A stretch of 64,000 nucleotides of DNA from Xanthobacter tagetidis (GTDB taxonomy: Bacteria > Pseudomonadota > Alphaproteobacteria > Rhizobiales > Xanthobacteraceae). Both the position numbers and the translations under genes were made by a program. Below are positions 50,191-58,322 of this stretch, one piece after another. The stretch covers positions 1 to 64,000 of the forward strand of contig NZ_RCTF01000004.1 of assembly GCF_003667445.1 (NCBI RefSeq), written 5' to 3'. The notes beneath the pieces are model-generated. The model saw nothing but the letters and a program-made list of their open reading frames with translations. It made no database searches and was not told the DNA's origin. How positions within the stretch are numbered: position 1 is the first letter of the stretch; the number at the start of each line of letters is the position of its first letter.

Positions 50191-51648
50191 ATGCCGCACG
50201 CCGCAGTGCCAAATCCGGTTCCTCACGGGAGCGTTCGGCGGGTGAGCGCCATGATCGGCGGTCGTCCTACCGAGGGTGAAGGCGTGTTTGAAACCGTCGA
50301 CCCCTATCGGCAGACCCCATTCGCCGAGGTGGCGCAGGCGGGTCCGCGCGAGGTCGCGGCCGCAGTCAAGGCCGCGCGGGCCGCCGCGCAAAAGGTGGCG
50401 GCGACGCCCGCCCGCGCGCGGGCCGCGCTTCTGCGGCGCGCCGCAGAATCCGTCAGGACCCGCGCCGAGAGCCTTGCCCTAACCATGGCCCTGGAGACCG
50501 GCAAGCCGATCCGCGATGCCCGGCGCGAGGTGGCACGCTGCCCGGAGACGCTGGAATTATGCGCCGAGGAGGCGGTGCGCATCGAAGGCGCCCACATCCC
50601 CATGGACGCGACCGACATCGGCGCAGGCAAGCTCGGCCTGGTGTTGCGCTTCCCGCTCGGGGTGATCGCAGCCATCACGCCCTACAACGCCCCCCTCAAC
50701 CTCGTCTGCCACAAGGTGGGACCGGCCCTTGCGGCCGGCAATGCGGTGGTGCTCAAGCCCGCTCCGCAGGCGTCCGCAACGGTCGCGGCACTGGTGGAAG
50801 CGTTGTGCGAGGCCGGGCTTCCGGATGGCTGGCTGAACAGCATCTATGGCGACGCCGCCGGTCGCCTTCTGGTGGAGGCGTCTGGCATCGACGCCGTCTC
50901 GTTCACCGGCTCGACCGCTGTCGGCGCGCGCATCCGCGCCGCCGTGCCGCTGAAGCCGGTGGTGCTGGAGCTGGGCGGCAACGGCTTCACCATCGTCCAC
51001 GCCGATGCGGACCTCGAAGTCGCGGCCGGCCTGTGCGCGTCGAATGCCATGCGCCTCGCCGGCCAGAGCTGCATCTCGGTGCAGAACGTGTGCGTCGCGC
51101 GGCCGATGTTCGATCGCTTCACGGCGATGGTGCTCGCGCAGGTGGATCGGCTGAAGGTCGGAAATCCCCTCGACGAGGCGACCGACGTCGGTCCCGTGAT
51201 CTCCGTGTCGGCGGCCGAGGCCATCGCGCGGCGGATCGAGGCAGCGGTGAAGGCCGGAGCCGAGGTCCTGCGCGGCGGCGGACGCACCGGAGCGCTGGTC
51301 GAGCCGACGGTGCTGCGGCTCGACGCGGAAGGAGGCCCCACCTTCGACGAGGAGGTTTTCGGCCCGGTGGTGAATCTCATCGCCTATGACGACCTCGCCG
51401 AGCCGGTCTCGTGGATCAACCGGGGGCGCTACGGGCTCCAGGCGGGCGTCTTCACCGGCTCGCTCGCCGTGGGCATGTCGCTGGCGCGCGCGCTCAGGGT
51501 TGGCGGAGTGATCCTGAACGGCACCTCCACCTGGCGATCGGACCAGGCGCCCTACGGCGGGGTCAAGGACAGCGGCTCCGGTCGCGAGGGCCCGCGCTAC
51601 GCCATCCGCGACATGACGGAAGAGCGCTTCGTCGTCATCAATCATTGA
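50191..51648 (+). CDS. NAD(P)-dependent aldehyde dehydrogenase
   Basis: A 485-residue ALDH-superfamily protein. The catalytic Cys is Cys294 in LAGQSCISVQNV and the general-base Glu is Glu260 in LELGGNGFTI. The cofactor contacts are ITPYNAPLNLVCHKVGPALA, VVLKPAPQ and the VSFTGSTAVG turn, and the C-terminal YGGVKDSGSGREGP is conserved. It starts 4 bases after the acyl-CoA dehydrogenase stop. An internal ATG at 50251 with family similarity right after it (MIGGRPTEGEGVFETVDPYR) might be the true start. It likely oxidises the aldehyde made by the ThDP enzyme. Confidence 0.93.
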   Translation: MPHAAVPNPVPHGSVRRVSAMIGGRPTEGEGVFETVDPYRQTPFAEVAQAGPREVAAAVKAARAAAQKVAATPARARAALLRRAAESVRTRAESLALTMALETGKPIRDARREVARCPETLELCAEEAVRIEGAHIPMDATDIGAGKLGLVLRFPLGVIAAITPYNAPLNLVCHKVGPALAAGNAVVLKPAPQASATVAALVEALCEAGLPDGWLNSIYGDAAGRLLVEASGIDAVSFTGSTAVGARIRAAVPLKPVVLELGGNGFTIVHADADLEVAAGLCASNAMRLAGQSCISVQNVCVARPMFDRFTAMVLAQVDRLKVGNPLDEATDVGPVISVSAAEAIARRIEAAVKAGAEVLRGGGRTGALVEPTVLRLDAEGGPTFDEEVFGPVVNLIAYDDLAEPVSWINRGRYGLQAGVFTGSLAVGMSLARALRVGGVILNGTSTWRSDQAPYGGVKDSGSGREGPRYAIRDMTEERFVVINH

Positions 51649-51658
51649 GGACCAGGAC

Positions 51659-52795
51659 ATGTTGCTGATCGAATGCGACGGCAAGGCCTTGTTCGAGGCC
51701 GGCGGCATTCCCGTTCCCGAGGGCATCGTCGTCACCGGCCGGGAGCGCCCCGCCCTTCCCGGCGGCGGTCCTTGGCTCGTGAAGGCCCAAGTGCCGGCAG
51801 GGGGGCGTGGCAAGGCTGGGGGCGTGGTCTTCTGCGCCACCGAGGAGGCGGTCGACCAGGCGCTCGAACGCCTGCTCGGCCGGCCGCTCCTGGGCCACCG
51901 GGTGCACGCCTGCCTCGTGGAACAGGCAGCGCGCGGCACGGAGGCCTATCTCTCCTTGATGGTGGATCCCGCCGCGGGAGCGGCGCGGCTGTCCTTCAGC
52001 GACCAGGGCGGCGTGGACGTGGAGGCCGCGGCGCGCAACGACGGAGCGCTGCTCTGCGAGGTCTGCGTGGCCGATCCCGAGGCCGTTGGCGTCGGGATCG
52101 AGCGCCTCGCCACGCGACTCGGGCCGCAGAGCGCGGCCGCCCTGCGCATGGTGGCGCCGGCTCTGGCCGAGCTGTTCTTCGCGCGCGAGCTGCTGCTCGC
52201 GGAGATCAACCCCCTGTTTCTGGACGTCGGGCGCGCTGTCGCCGGCGATGCCAAGGTGGTCGTAGACGCGAACGCCATTTCGCGGCAGAGCGAGATCCGG
52301 CGTTTCGTCGAGGCACGCCCCGAAGTCTATGCCGACGTGTGGCGCAAGATGAACGAGGGTTTCGACTTCATCGATCTCGATCCCGATGGCGACATCGGCC
52401 TCGTCACCACAGGCGCTGGCCTTTCGATGATGCTGATCGACGAGTTGACGGCGCGGGGCGGGCGGCCCTTGAACTTCTGCGACCTGCGCACGGGGCAGAT
52501 GCGCGGACGGCCCGACCGCCTGATCCGGGTGCTCGACTGGCTCGCCGCCAAGCCGGGCCTCAAGGTGCTGTTCGTCAACATCTTTGCCGGCATCACCGAC
52601 CTTTCCGAGTTCGCCCGCCTGCTCACGGAGGCCCTGGCGCGGTTTCCGCGACCCGACATTCCCGTCGTCGCACGGCTGATCGGCCCCGGCGAGGCCGCCG
52701 CGCGCGCGCATCTCGCGGCCGTGCGGCCGGACCTCGCCACCTATGCCGATCTCGACCAGGCCCTCCAGCACGTAATTGCGGTCTCCCGTCAATGA
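51659..52795 (+). CDS. Acyl-CoA ligase beta subunit, succinyl-CoA-synthetase-like
   Basis: A 378-residue protein. The ATP-grasp domain carries WLVKAQVPAGGRGKAGGVVF (lysine and glycine loop) and LLLAEINPLFLDVGR (metal-binding Glu and Asn). The C-terminal CoA-ligase domain has GLVTTGAGLSMMLIDELT, where the TCA enzyme reads GAGLAMATMD, and FVNIFAGITDLSEFARLL. It starts 10 bases after the ALDH gene and overlaps the alpha gene. Sequence drift from sucC and the operon context suggest a carboxylate other than succinate, as in malate-CoA ligase MtkAB. Confidence 0.88.
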   Translation: MLLIECDGKALFEAGGIPVPEGIVVTGRERPALPGGGPWLVKAQVPAGGRGKAGGVVFCATEEAVDQALERLLGRPLLGHRVHACLVEQAARGTEAYLSLMVDPAAGAARLSFSDQGGVDVEAAARNDGALLCEVCVADPEAVGVGIERLATRLGPQSAAALRMVAPALAELFFARELLLAEINPLFLDVGRAVAGDAKVVVDANAISRQSEIRRFVEARPEVYADVWRKMNEGFDFIDLDPDGDIGLVTTGAGLSMMLIDELTARGGRPLNFCDLRTGQMRGRPDRLIRVLDWLAAKPGLKVLFVNIFAGITDLSEFARLLTEALARFPRPDIPVVARLIGPGEAAARAHLAAVRPDLATYADLDQALQHVIAVSRQ

Positions 52796-53712
52796 TTTCC
52801 GATCTGTTCGCCATCGACCGGTCGACCCCGGTCATCATCCAAGGCATCACCGGCCGCATGGGTCGCCGCCACGCTGCGCTCATGCGCGCCTACGGCACCC
52901 GCATCGTCGGCGGAACCTCGGCCCGCGCCGGCAGCATCGACGAGATGCCGGTGCCTGTCTTCGCCACCTGCGGCGAAGCGGTGGCCGCCACCGGCGCCCG
53001 CGCCTCGGTGGTCATGGTGCCGCCAGAAGATGTGCTCGACGCCGCCAGCGAGGCGATTGCCGCGGGTATCGGCGTGGTGGTGACCATCGCCGAGGGCGTA
53101 CCGGTGCACGACGCCCTCAAGCTGAAGGCCATCGCCGATGAGAATGACGCCGTTTGGATCGGTCCCTCGACCCCCGGAATGGCGCGGCCGGGAAAAGCCA
53201 AGCTCGGCTTCCTGCCGGACATCTCGCTTCACCCCGGCGACTGGGCGATGCTCACCAAGAGCGGGACGCTCTCCTATGAAGTGGGTTACCGGCTCGCCGC
53301 GCGGGGCCTCGGCCAGAGCATCTGGATCGGCGTCGGCGGCGAGGTGGTGAAGGGCGTGCGCTTCGCCGACCTCGTGGCGCCGCTGGCTGCGGATCCCGCC
53401 ACTCGCGGCATCCTGCTCGTGGGCGAGGTCGGCGGCACCGAAGAGGAGGAGTTCGCCGACGCCCTCATCCGCCAAAGCTTCCCGAAGCCGGTGCTGGCGC
53501 TGCTCGCCGGCCGCGAGAGCAAGCAGGGCGTCGCGATGGGCCATGCCGGCGCCCTCACCTTCGGCGCGGCCGGGACCCTGCAGTCCAAGCGCAAGCACCT
53601 GGAAGCCGCCGGCGCCGAGGTGTTCTTCTCGCTCGAAGCGCTGGCGGCGCACGCGGTCGAACTTTCGTCATCGTCCGATCAAGACACATCCGAGGAGTGG
53701 GTCCATGGCTGA
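52792..53712 (+). CDS. Acyl-CoA ligase alpha subunit, succinyl-CoA-synthetase-like
   Basis: 306 residues with the usual CoA-binding Rossmann part (PVIIQGITGRMGRRHAALMR; VVMVPPEDVLDAASEAIAAG) and ligase part. The phospho-histidine is His251 in VAMGHAGALTFG. KSGTLSYEVGYRLAARGLGQ and GEVGGTEEEEFADALIR also match SucD. The GTSARAG where SucD reads GVTPGKGG marks a divergent group. The start overlaps the beta stop (ATGA) and the stop overlaps the ThDP gene start by 8 bases, showing tight coupling. Confidence 0.88.
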   Translation: MISDLFAIDRSTPVIIQGITGRMGRRHAALMRAYGTRIVGGTSARAGSIDEMPVPVFATCGEAVAATGARASVVMVPPEDVLDAASEAIAAGIGVVVTIAEGVPVHDALKLKAIADENDAVWIGPSTPGMARPGKAKLGFLPDISLHPGDWAMLTKSGTLSYEVGYRLAARGLGQSIWIGVGGEVVKGVRFADLVAPLAADPATRGILLVGEVGGTEEEEFADALIRQSFPKPVLALLAGRESKQGVAMGHAGALTFGAAGTLQSKRKHLEAAGAEVFFSLEALAAHAVELSSSSDQDTSEEWVHG

Positions 53713-55513
53713 CCTCAATCTGGCAGAGCGCAACGGTGCCGAGATCATCGTCGAGCACCTCATCGCTGAGCAGGTGCCCTACCTTTTCGGCCTCTGCGGC
53801 CACGGCATCGTCGGCCTGATGGAGGCGGCCCGGACGCGGTCCGACCGCATCGCCACCATCACCGTGCACAACGAGCAGATCGCAGGCTTCGCGGCGGACG
53901 CCTATTACCGGCTCACCGGCCGCCCCGGCGCCACCTTCACCTCGTGCGGTCCGGGTTCGGTGAACATCCAGATGGCGATCGCCAACGCCATGTTCGATTC
54001 CTCCGCCGTGCTCGCCATCACCGGCAACATCCCCACCCAGCAGTTCAACAAGGGACCGTTCCAGGAGTTCGGTCACCACCACCAGGCGGATTTCGTCTCG
54101 GCCATGCGCCCTTACGTGAAGCGCAGCTATCAGGCGACGCGGCCTGACATGCTGCCCTCCATGATGCGCCACGCCTTCGGGACCATGCTGGCGGGACGGC
54201 CAGGACCGGTGCATCTCGACGTGCCGTTCAACGTGTTCCTGGAGACCGCGCCCGCCGCCACGCCTGACATGCAGGCCTGGCGCGGCGGCGTCGACGTGCG
54301 CTCGGCGCCGCCGCCGGAAGCGCTTGACCGGGCGCTCGACCTCCTGGAGGCGTCCGAGCGCCCGCTGATCCTGGCCGGCCACGGCAGCCTCACCGGCGGC
54401 GCCGGCGCCGAGCTCGCGGCACTGGTGCGGATGCTGGACGTGTCGGTCGCCACCACGCCTCAGGGCAAGGGCGTCCTGCCCGACGACGAGGCGCTCCATC
54501 TCGGCCCCACCGGGCGCGACGGCGTCTATCCCGCCAACCGCGCCGCCCGCGAGGCGGACCTCGTGCTCGCCATCGGCACCCGCTTCGGCGACCGCGGCAC
54601 AAGCAGCTGGCACGCCGGCGTGACCCACGATTTCCCGCCGGCGCGCCTGATCCACGTGGATTGCGACCCGGCCGCGCTGGGCCGCAACTATCCCACCAGC
54701 CTCGGCGTGGTGGCCGACGCGGCGCTGTTCTGCCGCCTGTTGCGTGAGCGCGCCCTGGTCCGCCCCATTGCCGATAGCCCCGCCCGCCGCGCCTGGCGCG
54801 AGCGCGCCCAATTCTGGAAGGCGCGCTGGCAGGCGGACGTGCGCGGACAGGCCGCGAGCGAGGAGCGCGCGCCCATGCACCCGGCCCGCGTCGTGGCCGA
54901 GATCGCCGCCGCGGTTCCGGATCATACCGTGCTCCTCTCCGACATCGGCGCCCACCATTCCTGGTGCGTCCAGCAGATGCCCATGCGGCGCGGCGGGCGC
55001 TTCCTGCAATCGGGCGGCGGGGCGACCATGGGCTTCGGCGTGGGCGGCGCCATCGGCGCCCAGTTCGCCATGCCGGATCGCCCCGTGGTCGCGGTGGTCG
55101 GCGACGGCGGCATGCTGATGCATGCGAGCGCGATCGCCACAGCCGTGGAGTACGAACTGCCCATCGTCTGGGTGGTGTGGAACAATTGCGGCTACGTCTC
55201 CATCCGCGACCTCCAGCGCGGCTTCCTCGGCCCGCAGGCCGAATTCCTGACGCGCTTCCGCAACATGCGCACCGGCGACCTCAGGAGCGCCGATTTTGCC
55301 GCTCTCGCGCGTGCCATGGGAGCGCAGGGACTGCGGGCGGAAGGGCCGGCCGACCTCGGCGCGGCGATCGCGGAGGGGCTGCGCGCCGGCGGGCCGACGG
55401 TAATCGACGCGGCGGTCTCCGCGGACGCGGCCCGCATGACCGCAGGCAGCTGGGACATGCCGCCCATCGCCGGGCCGATGCCCAACTACGATCCCGATCC
55501 GGTCGGGGCGTGA
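53705..55513 (+). CDS. Thiamine-diphosphate-dependent enzyme (acetolactate-synthase-like)
   Basis: A 602-residue protein with the three-domain POX/AHAS layout. The activating Glu is Glu57 in ITVHNEQIAGF. The central domain has LAGHGSLTGGAGAELAALV and LVLAIGTRFGDRG. The cofactor motif begins GDGG at residue 466 and ends NN at 493-494. GPGSVNIQMAIANAMFDSS and FQEFGHHHQADFVSAM are typical of this family. It could decarboxylate a 2-oxo acid or split a 1,2-dione; given the aldehyde dehydrogenase upstream, aldehyde release is plausible. It is not a clear BenzFD, AHAS or Xsc by visible motifs. Confidence 0.88.
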   Translation: MADLNLAERNGAEIIVEHLIAEQVPYLFGLCGHGIVGLMEAARTRSDRIATITVHNEQIAGFAADAYYRLTGRPGATFTSCGPGSVNIQMAIANAMFDSSAVLAITGNIPTQQFNKGPFQEFGHHHQADFVSAMRPYVKRSYQATRPDMLPSMMRHAFGTMLAGRPGPVHLDVPFNVFLETAPAATPDMQAWRGGVDVRSAPPPEALDRALDLLEASERPLILAGHGSLTGGAGAELAALVRMLDVSVATTPQGKGVLPDDEALHLGPTGRDGVYPANRAAREADLVLAIGTRFGDRGTSSWHAGVTHDFPPARLIHVDCDPAALGRNYPTSLGVVADAALFCRLLRERALVRPIADSPARRAWRERAQFWKARWQADVRGQAASEERAPMHPARVVAEIAAAVPDHTVLLSDIGAHHSWCVQQMPMRRGGRFLQSGGGATMGFGVGGAIGAQFAMPDRPVVAVVGDGGMLMHASAIATAVEYELPIVWVVWNNCGYVSIRDLQRGFLGPQAEFLTRFRNMRTGDLRSADFAALARAMGAQGLRAEGPADLGAAIAEGLRAGGPTVIDAAVSADAARMTAGSWDMPPIAGPMPNYDPDPVGA

Positions 55514-55516
55514 GCC

Positions 55517-56650
55517 ATGGCGAACGACATCTCGACCCTTGCCGCGCCGCATGGGAGGCTGGACACCGCCGCTCACCCGGCCACGCCGAGCCAGCCGGAG
55601 GCGCCGCGGCGCGCTTTGGTGGTCGGCGCCTCCGGCCTGCTCGGCGAGAATCTTTGCCGACGGGTCGCAGAAACGCCGGGGTGGCAGCTGACCACCCTGT
55701 CCCGCCGACCGCCCACGGTGTCCGGCTCAGCGCACGTGTCGCTCGACCTGAAAGCCCACGACCACTGCCTCTCGCACGCCAACGCCTTTACCGACATCAC
55801 CCATGTCTTCTTTTGCGCGCGCGAGCTCTCCAAAGGCTATGGAATCAACGTCGACGTGAACGGCGAGATGCTCGCCAATCTCCTCGACGCGCTGGTCGAC
55901 GGCGCCCCGCGTCTTCGCCATGTGCAGCTGATGCATGGGCTGAAATGGTACGGAACCCATGTCGGTCCTGTGCGCATTCCCACGCGGGAAGATGACCCGG
56001 CGCACGCGGATTCGAGTTTCTATTTGCGCCAGCAGGAAGACCTGATCCGCCGTTGCGCGCGCTCCGGCTGGACCTGGTCCACCATCCGCCCGCATTTCCT
56101 GTGCGCCTTCGCCACCGGCAGCCCGAGCAACCTCGTCCTCATGCTCGGAACCTTCGCCAGCCTGCTGAAGGAGATGGGGGAGGAGCTTTGGTTTCCCGGC
56201 TCCGAGGACGCGTTCGACGCCGTCACGGGATGCGCCGACATCAATCTCGTCACCTCCGCGATGCTGTGGGCCGCCTCCGAAGAGGGCTGCGCAAACAACG
56301 CCTTCAACATCGGCAATGGCGACGTCTTCCGCTGGCGCGATGTGTGGCCCCTGATCGCCGAGACCTTCGGCCTGCGGCCGGGACAGGTGCGGACCACGAA
56401 TCTTCCGGCCTACATGGCAGACAAGGGACCGGTCTGGGAGCGGCTCGCCGCGCGCCACGGGCTCAGGCCCCTGCCGATGGACCATCTGGCGGACTGGCAC
56501 TTTGCACAGAACAACGTGTTCGGCCTTGCCTGGGACGTGGTTCCCTCCTTGGTCAAGGCGCACCGCCACGGCTTCCACGAGGTGGTCGACAGCAGCGAGA
56601 TGTTCGCGCGCCTGTTCGCCCAATACCGCAGCGCAGGAATCCTGCCGTGA
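55517..56650 (+). CDS. NADP-dependent SDR, progesterone 5-beta-reductase/iridoid synthase-like (PRISE)
   Basis: 377 residues. Residues 1-30 are a low-similarity tail. The nucleotide motif ALVVGASGLLGENLCRR is near 33-50. LSRRPPTV then VFFCAREL, MHGLKWYGTHVGP, a FYLRQQEDLI with the Tyr of the active site, WTWSTIRPHFL, and AFNIGNGDVFRWRDVWPLIA follow the PRISE pattern closely. PRISE enzymes reduce the C=C of enals and enones with NADPH. In this operon it may saturate a ring or side-chain enone. It follows the ThDP gene by 3 bases and overlaps the next start. Confidence 0.85.
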   Translation: MANDISTLAAPHGRLDTAAHPATPSQPEAPRRALVVGASGLLGENLCRRVAETPGWQLTTLSRRPPTVSGSAHVSLDLKAHDHCLSHANAFTDITHVFFCARELSKGYGINVDVNGEMLANLLDALVDGAPRLRHVQLMHGLKWYGTHVGPVRIPTREDDPAHADSSFYLRQQEDLIRRCARSGWTWSTIRPHFLCAFATGSPSNLVLMLGTFASLLKEMGEELWFPGSEDAFDAVTGCADINLVTSAMLWAASEEGCANNAFNIGNGDVFRWRDVWPLIAETFGLRPGQVRTTNLPAYMADKGPVWERLAARHGLRPLPMDHLADWHFAQNNVFGLAWDVVPSLVKAHRHGFHEVVDSSEMFARLFAQYRSAGILP

Positions 56651-57507
56651 GCACCCGCGATAGCCACCCTCACCGCCTGAAGCGGCTCAGCATGACCACC
56701 TCCACCTTCGGCGGCGCGCTCGATGGCAAGCTGCGCGCCATGGCCGCGGCGGGCTTCGGCGCCACCGAGTTCTGGCCCAAGGACCTGTTCGAGCATCCGG
56801 ACGGGCCGGATGCCGCCGTGGCGCAGCTGAAGGCTTACGGGCTCGAGGTCTCGGCCTATCAGGCGCTGCGCAATTATGAAGGCGCGCCGCCGGAGGAGCG
56901 CGCGCGCAAAAGCGGCATTGCCACGCAGATGATGGACCAGATGGCGCTGCTCGGGGCGGACCTTCTGGTGGTCGCGTCCAACACGTCCGAAGAGACGAGC
57001 GCGGACCGTGCGCGGATGGCGGACGATCTCGCCCGGCTCGGCGACCTCGCTGCCGCGCGCGGCGTCAGGATCGCCTATGAGCCCATCGCCTGGGGCCGGC
57101 ATGTGCGCAGCTTCGAGGATGGTTGGGCGGTGGTGCGTGCCGCCGGTCATCCTCAGGTCGGACTGCTGCTGGACTCATTTCACAGCTTCATCCTCGACAC
57201 GCCCCTCGCCGCACTGTCGGATATTGATGGGAGCAAGATCTTCCTGGTGGAGCTGTCGGACTTCGCCCGCAGCGCCCTTCCATTCATCGACATCGCGCGG
57301 CACTATCGCCTGTTTCCGGGCGAAGGACTCTCGCAGATGGCGGAGTTCGTCCAGCGCGTTCGGGCGACCGGCTACACCGGCTGCTACTCGGTCGAGGTGT
57401 TCAACGCCCATTGCCGGGCGGGCGACCCGACCGAGGTCGCCCTGAGAGCCATGGCGGCAACGCGCGGCGCGCTGTCCGAGGTCGCGCCGGAACTGTTCCA
57501 GCCATAG
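56647..57507 (+). CDS. Sugar phosphate isomerase/epimerase-like TIM-barrel protein
   Basis: 286 residues from a GTG that overlaps the previous stop (GTGA); an ATG at 56692 (MTTSTFGG) is an alternative. It has the xylose-isomerase-like barrel: MAAAGFGATEFWPKDLF, VRIAYEPIAWGRHV with a metal-binding Glu, VGLLLDSFHSFI (Asp and His ligands), FLVELSDFA, and a final Glu in CYSVEVFNAHC. Members act as isomerases, epimerases, dehydratases (3-dehydroshikimate type) or hydrolases. It is the last gene of the operon. Not enough is visible to choose a reaction. Confidence 0.85.
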   Translation: MSTRDSHPHRLKRLSMTTSTFGGALDGKLRAMAAAGFGATEFWPKDLFEHPDGPDAAVAQLKAYGLEVSAYQALRNYEGAPPEERARKSGIATQMMDQMALLGADLLVVASNTSEETSADRARMADDLARLGDLAAARGVRIAYEPIAWGRHVRSFEDGWAVVRAAGHPQVGLLLDSFHSFILDTPLAALSDIDGSKIFLVELSDFARSALPFIDIARHYRLFPGEGLSQMAEFVQRVRATGYTGCYSVEVFNAHCRAGDPTEVALRAMAATRGALSEVAPELFQP

Positions 57508-57531
57508 CACCTTCCGCGCCGCCTCACGCAT

Positions 57532-57630
57532 TCACTGGCGCGGGATGCCCGACGCGCCGATGAGATCGCCCCAGCGCGCGTATTCCGTCTTCAGGAAGGC
57601 CGCGAACTCACCCGAGGGCATGGGGATGGC
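57532..57630 (-). pseudogene. C-terminal remnant of a TctC/Bug-family binding protein gene
   Basis: The minus strand reads IPMPSGEFAAFLKTEYARWG then DLIGASGIPRQ and a stop, which is the usual last 30 residues of a Bug-family binding protein (compare FAAFVATETGRWAEMVKISG in the gene at 46194). Above about 57630 the similarity ends and the frame turns into unrelated sequence, so the 5' nine tenths of the gene are gone. Confidence 0.7.
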
Positions 57631-57634
57631 CGCA

Positions 57635-57796
57635 CGACTCCAGGAGAGCCCCGTCGTGCCGCGCCCCGAAGTGCCGCCCGTCTGCCTCGTCTACCGCAGG
57701 GCGCAGGAGGGCCAGCCGCGCATGACGGCCCTGATCGCCGCCATGAAGCGGGTGATGGAGCAGGAGGCAGCGGTGGGCCCGCCAACGGCCGACTGA
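57635..57796 (+). pseudogene. C-terminal remnant of a LysR-type regulator gene
   Basis: The plus strand reads LQESPVVPRPEVPPVCLVYR then AQEGQPRMTALIAAMKRVME and stops after VGPPTAD. VCLVYR plus a closing amphipathic helix is the standard end of a LysR effector domain. Upstream of about 57635 the frame continues into the opposite-strand Bug remnant, so the DNA-binding half is missing. Confidence 0.55.
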
Positions 57797-58030
57797 GCCG
57801 GACGCTGTCGGGCGCAGGATGCGGCCCATCGGTCACTGTACGTATTATATTGCCACAAATGCTGCAGCAGCGTCCTCTGGTCGCTTTGGCGGCCGATTGG
57901 AACTGCGATAGACATTGCGCTGCAACAAAAGCGCCGGGACGCGCCTGCCCTTCAGGGCGGCCCGGACCGGCGACGAGCGGGCTCCGTGCCGGAGCCCCGA
58001 CTGGCGGGCTGGCAAGAAGCGTGACGCGCA

Positions 58031-58219
58031 ATGTATCCCGATGACACCTTGAGGAAGCTGGTTCTCCCGCTCATCCTCCTGACCGCTCTTCTGGCCTCGG
58101 CGGCCACCACCGGGCCGATGATGAAGCCGGCGCCGCTGCCCCGCCTCGATCCCCAGGCTGTCGCCCAGTGGCGCGAGGCCACCGTGGCCGCCCAGCCCTT
58201 GATCGGGCTCGGAAACTGA
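58031..58219 (+). CDS. Small protein with N-terminal signal or anchor
   Basis: 62 residues starting MYPDDTLRKLVLPLILLTAL. The hydrophobic stretch of about residues 10-26 (VLPLILLTALLASAATT) would be a signal peptide or anchor, and the remaining 35 residues are Pro/Ala-rich (PAPLPRLDPQAVAQW). The ribosome site is weak (AAGAAG). I recognise no family. It could be a small exported protein or chance; it is listed because the frame is the only one in 800 bases with a sensible start. Confidence 0.4.
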   Translation: MYPDDTLRKLVLPLILLTALLASAATTGPMMKPAPLPRLDPQAVAQWREATVAAQPLIGLGN

Positions 58220-58322
58220 GCCGTCCCGACCTTCCCCGTCCGCCGCGCGCCCGCTTCGCGCAAACGTGATCGCCGCAGGCGCGCAAGGCCGGACCGGCCC
58301 TGCACGGCCAATCGCGCGTCTC

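Larger units (their letters stand above)
57508..58030. other. Intergenic region with gene remnants
   Basis: 523 bases after the catabolic operon. It holds two gene remnants (57532-57630 and 57635-57796, listed separately). The rest (57797-58030) has no gene; a short AT-rich stretch (ACGTATTATATTGCC at about 57838-57853) could be a promoter for the small gene at 58031. Confidence 0.65.

Noticed and set aside
53705..55513. Second sulfoacetaldehyde acetyltransferase
   Set aside because: It lacks the FGIIGSAMMPVSDLFP and RNFQWGAEKRN segments that identify Xsc; only the general ThDP fold is shared.
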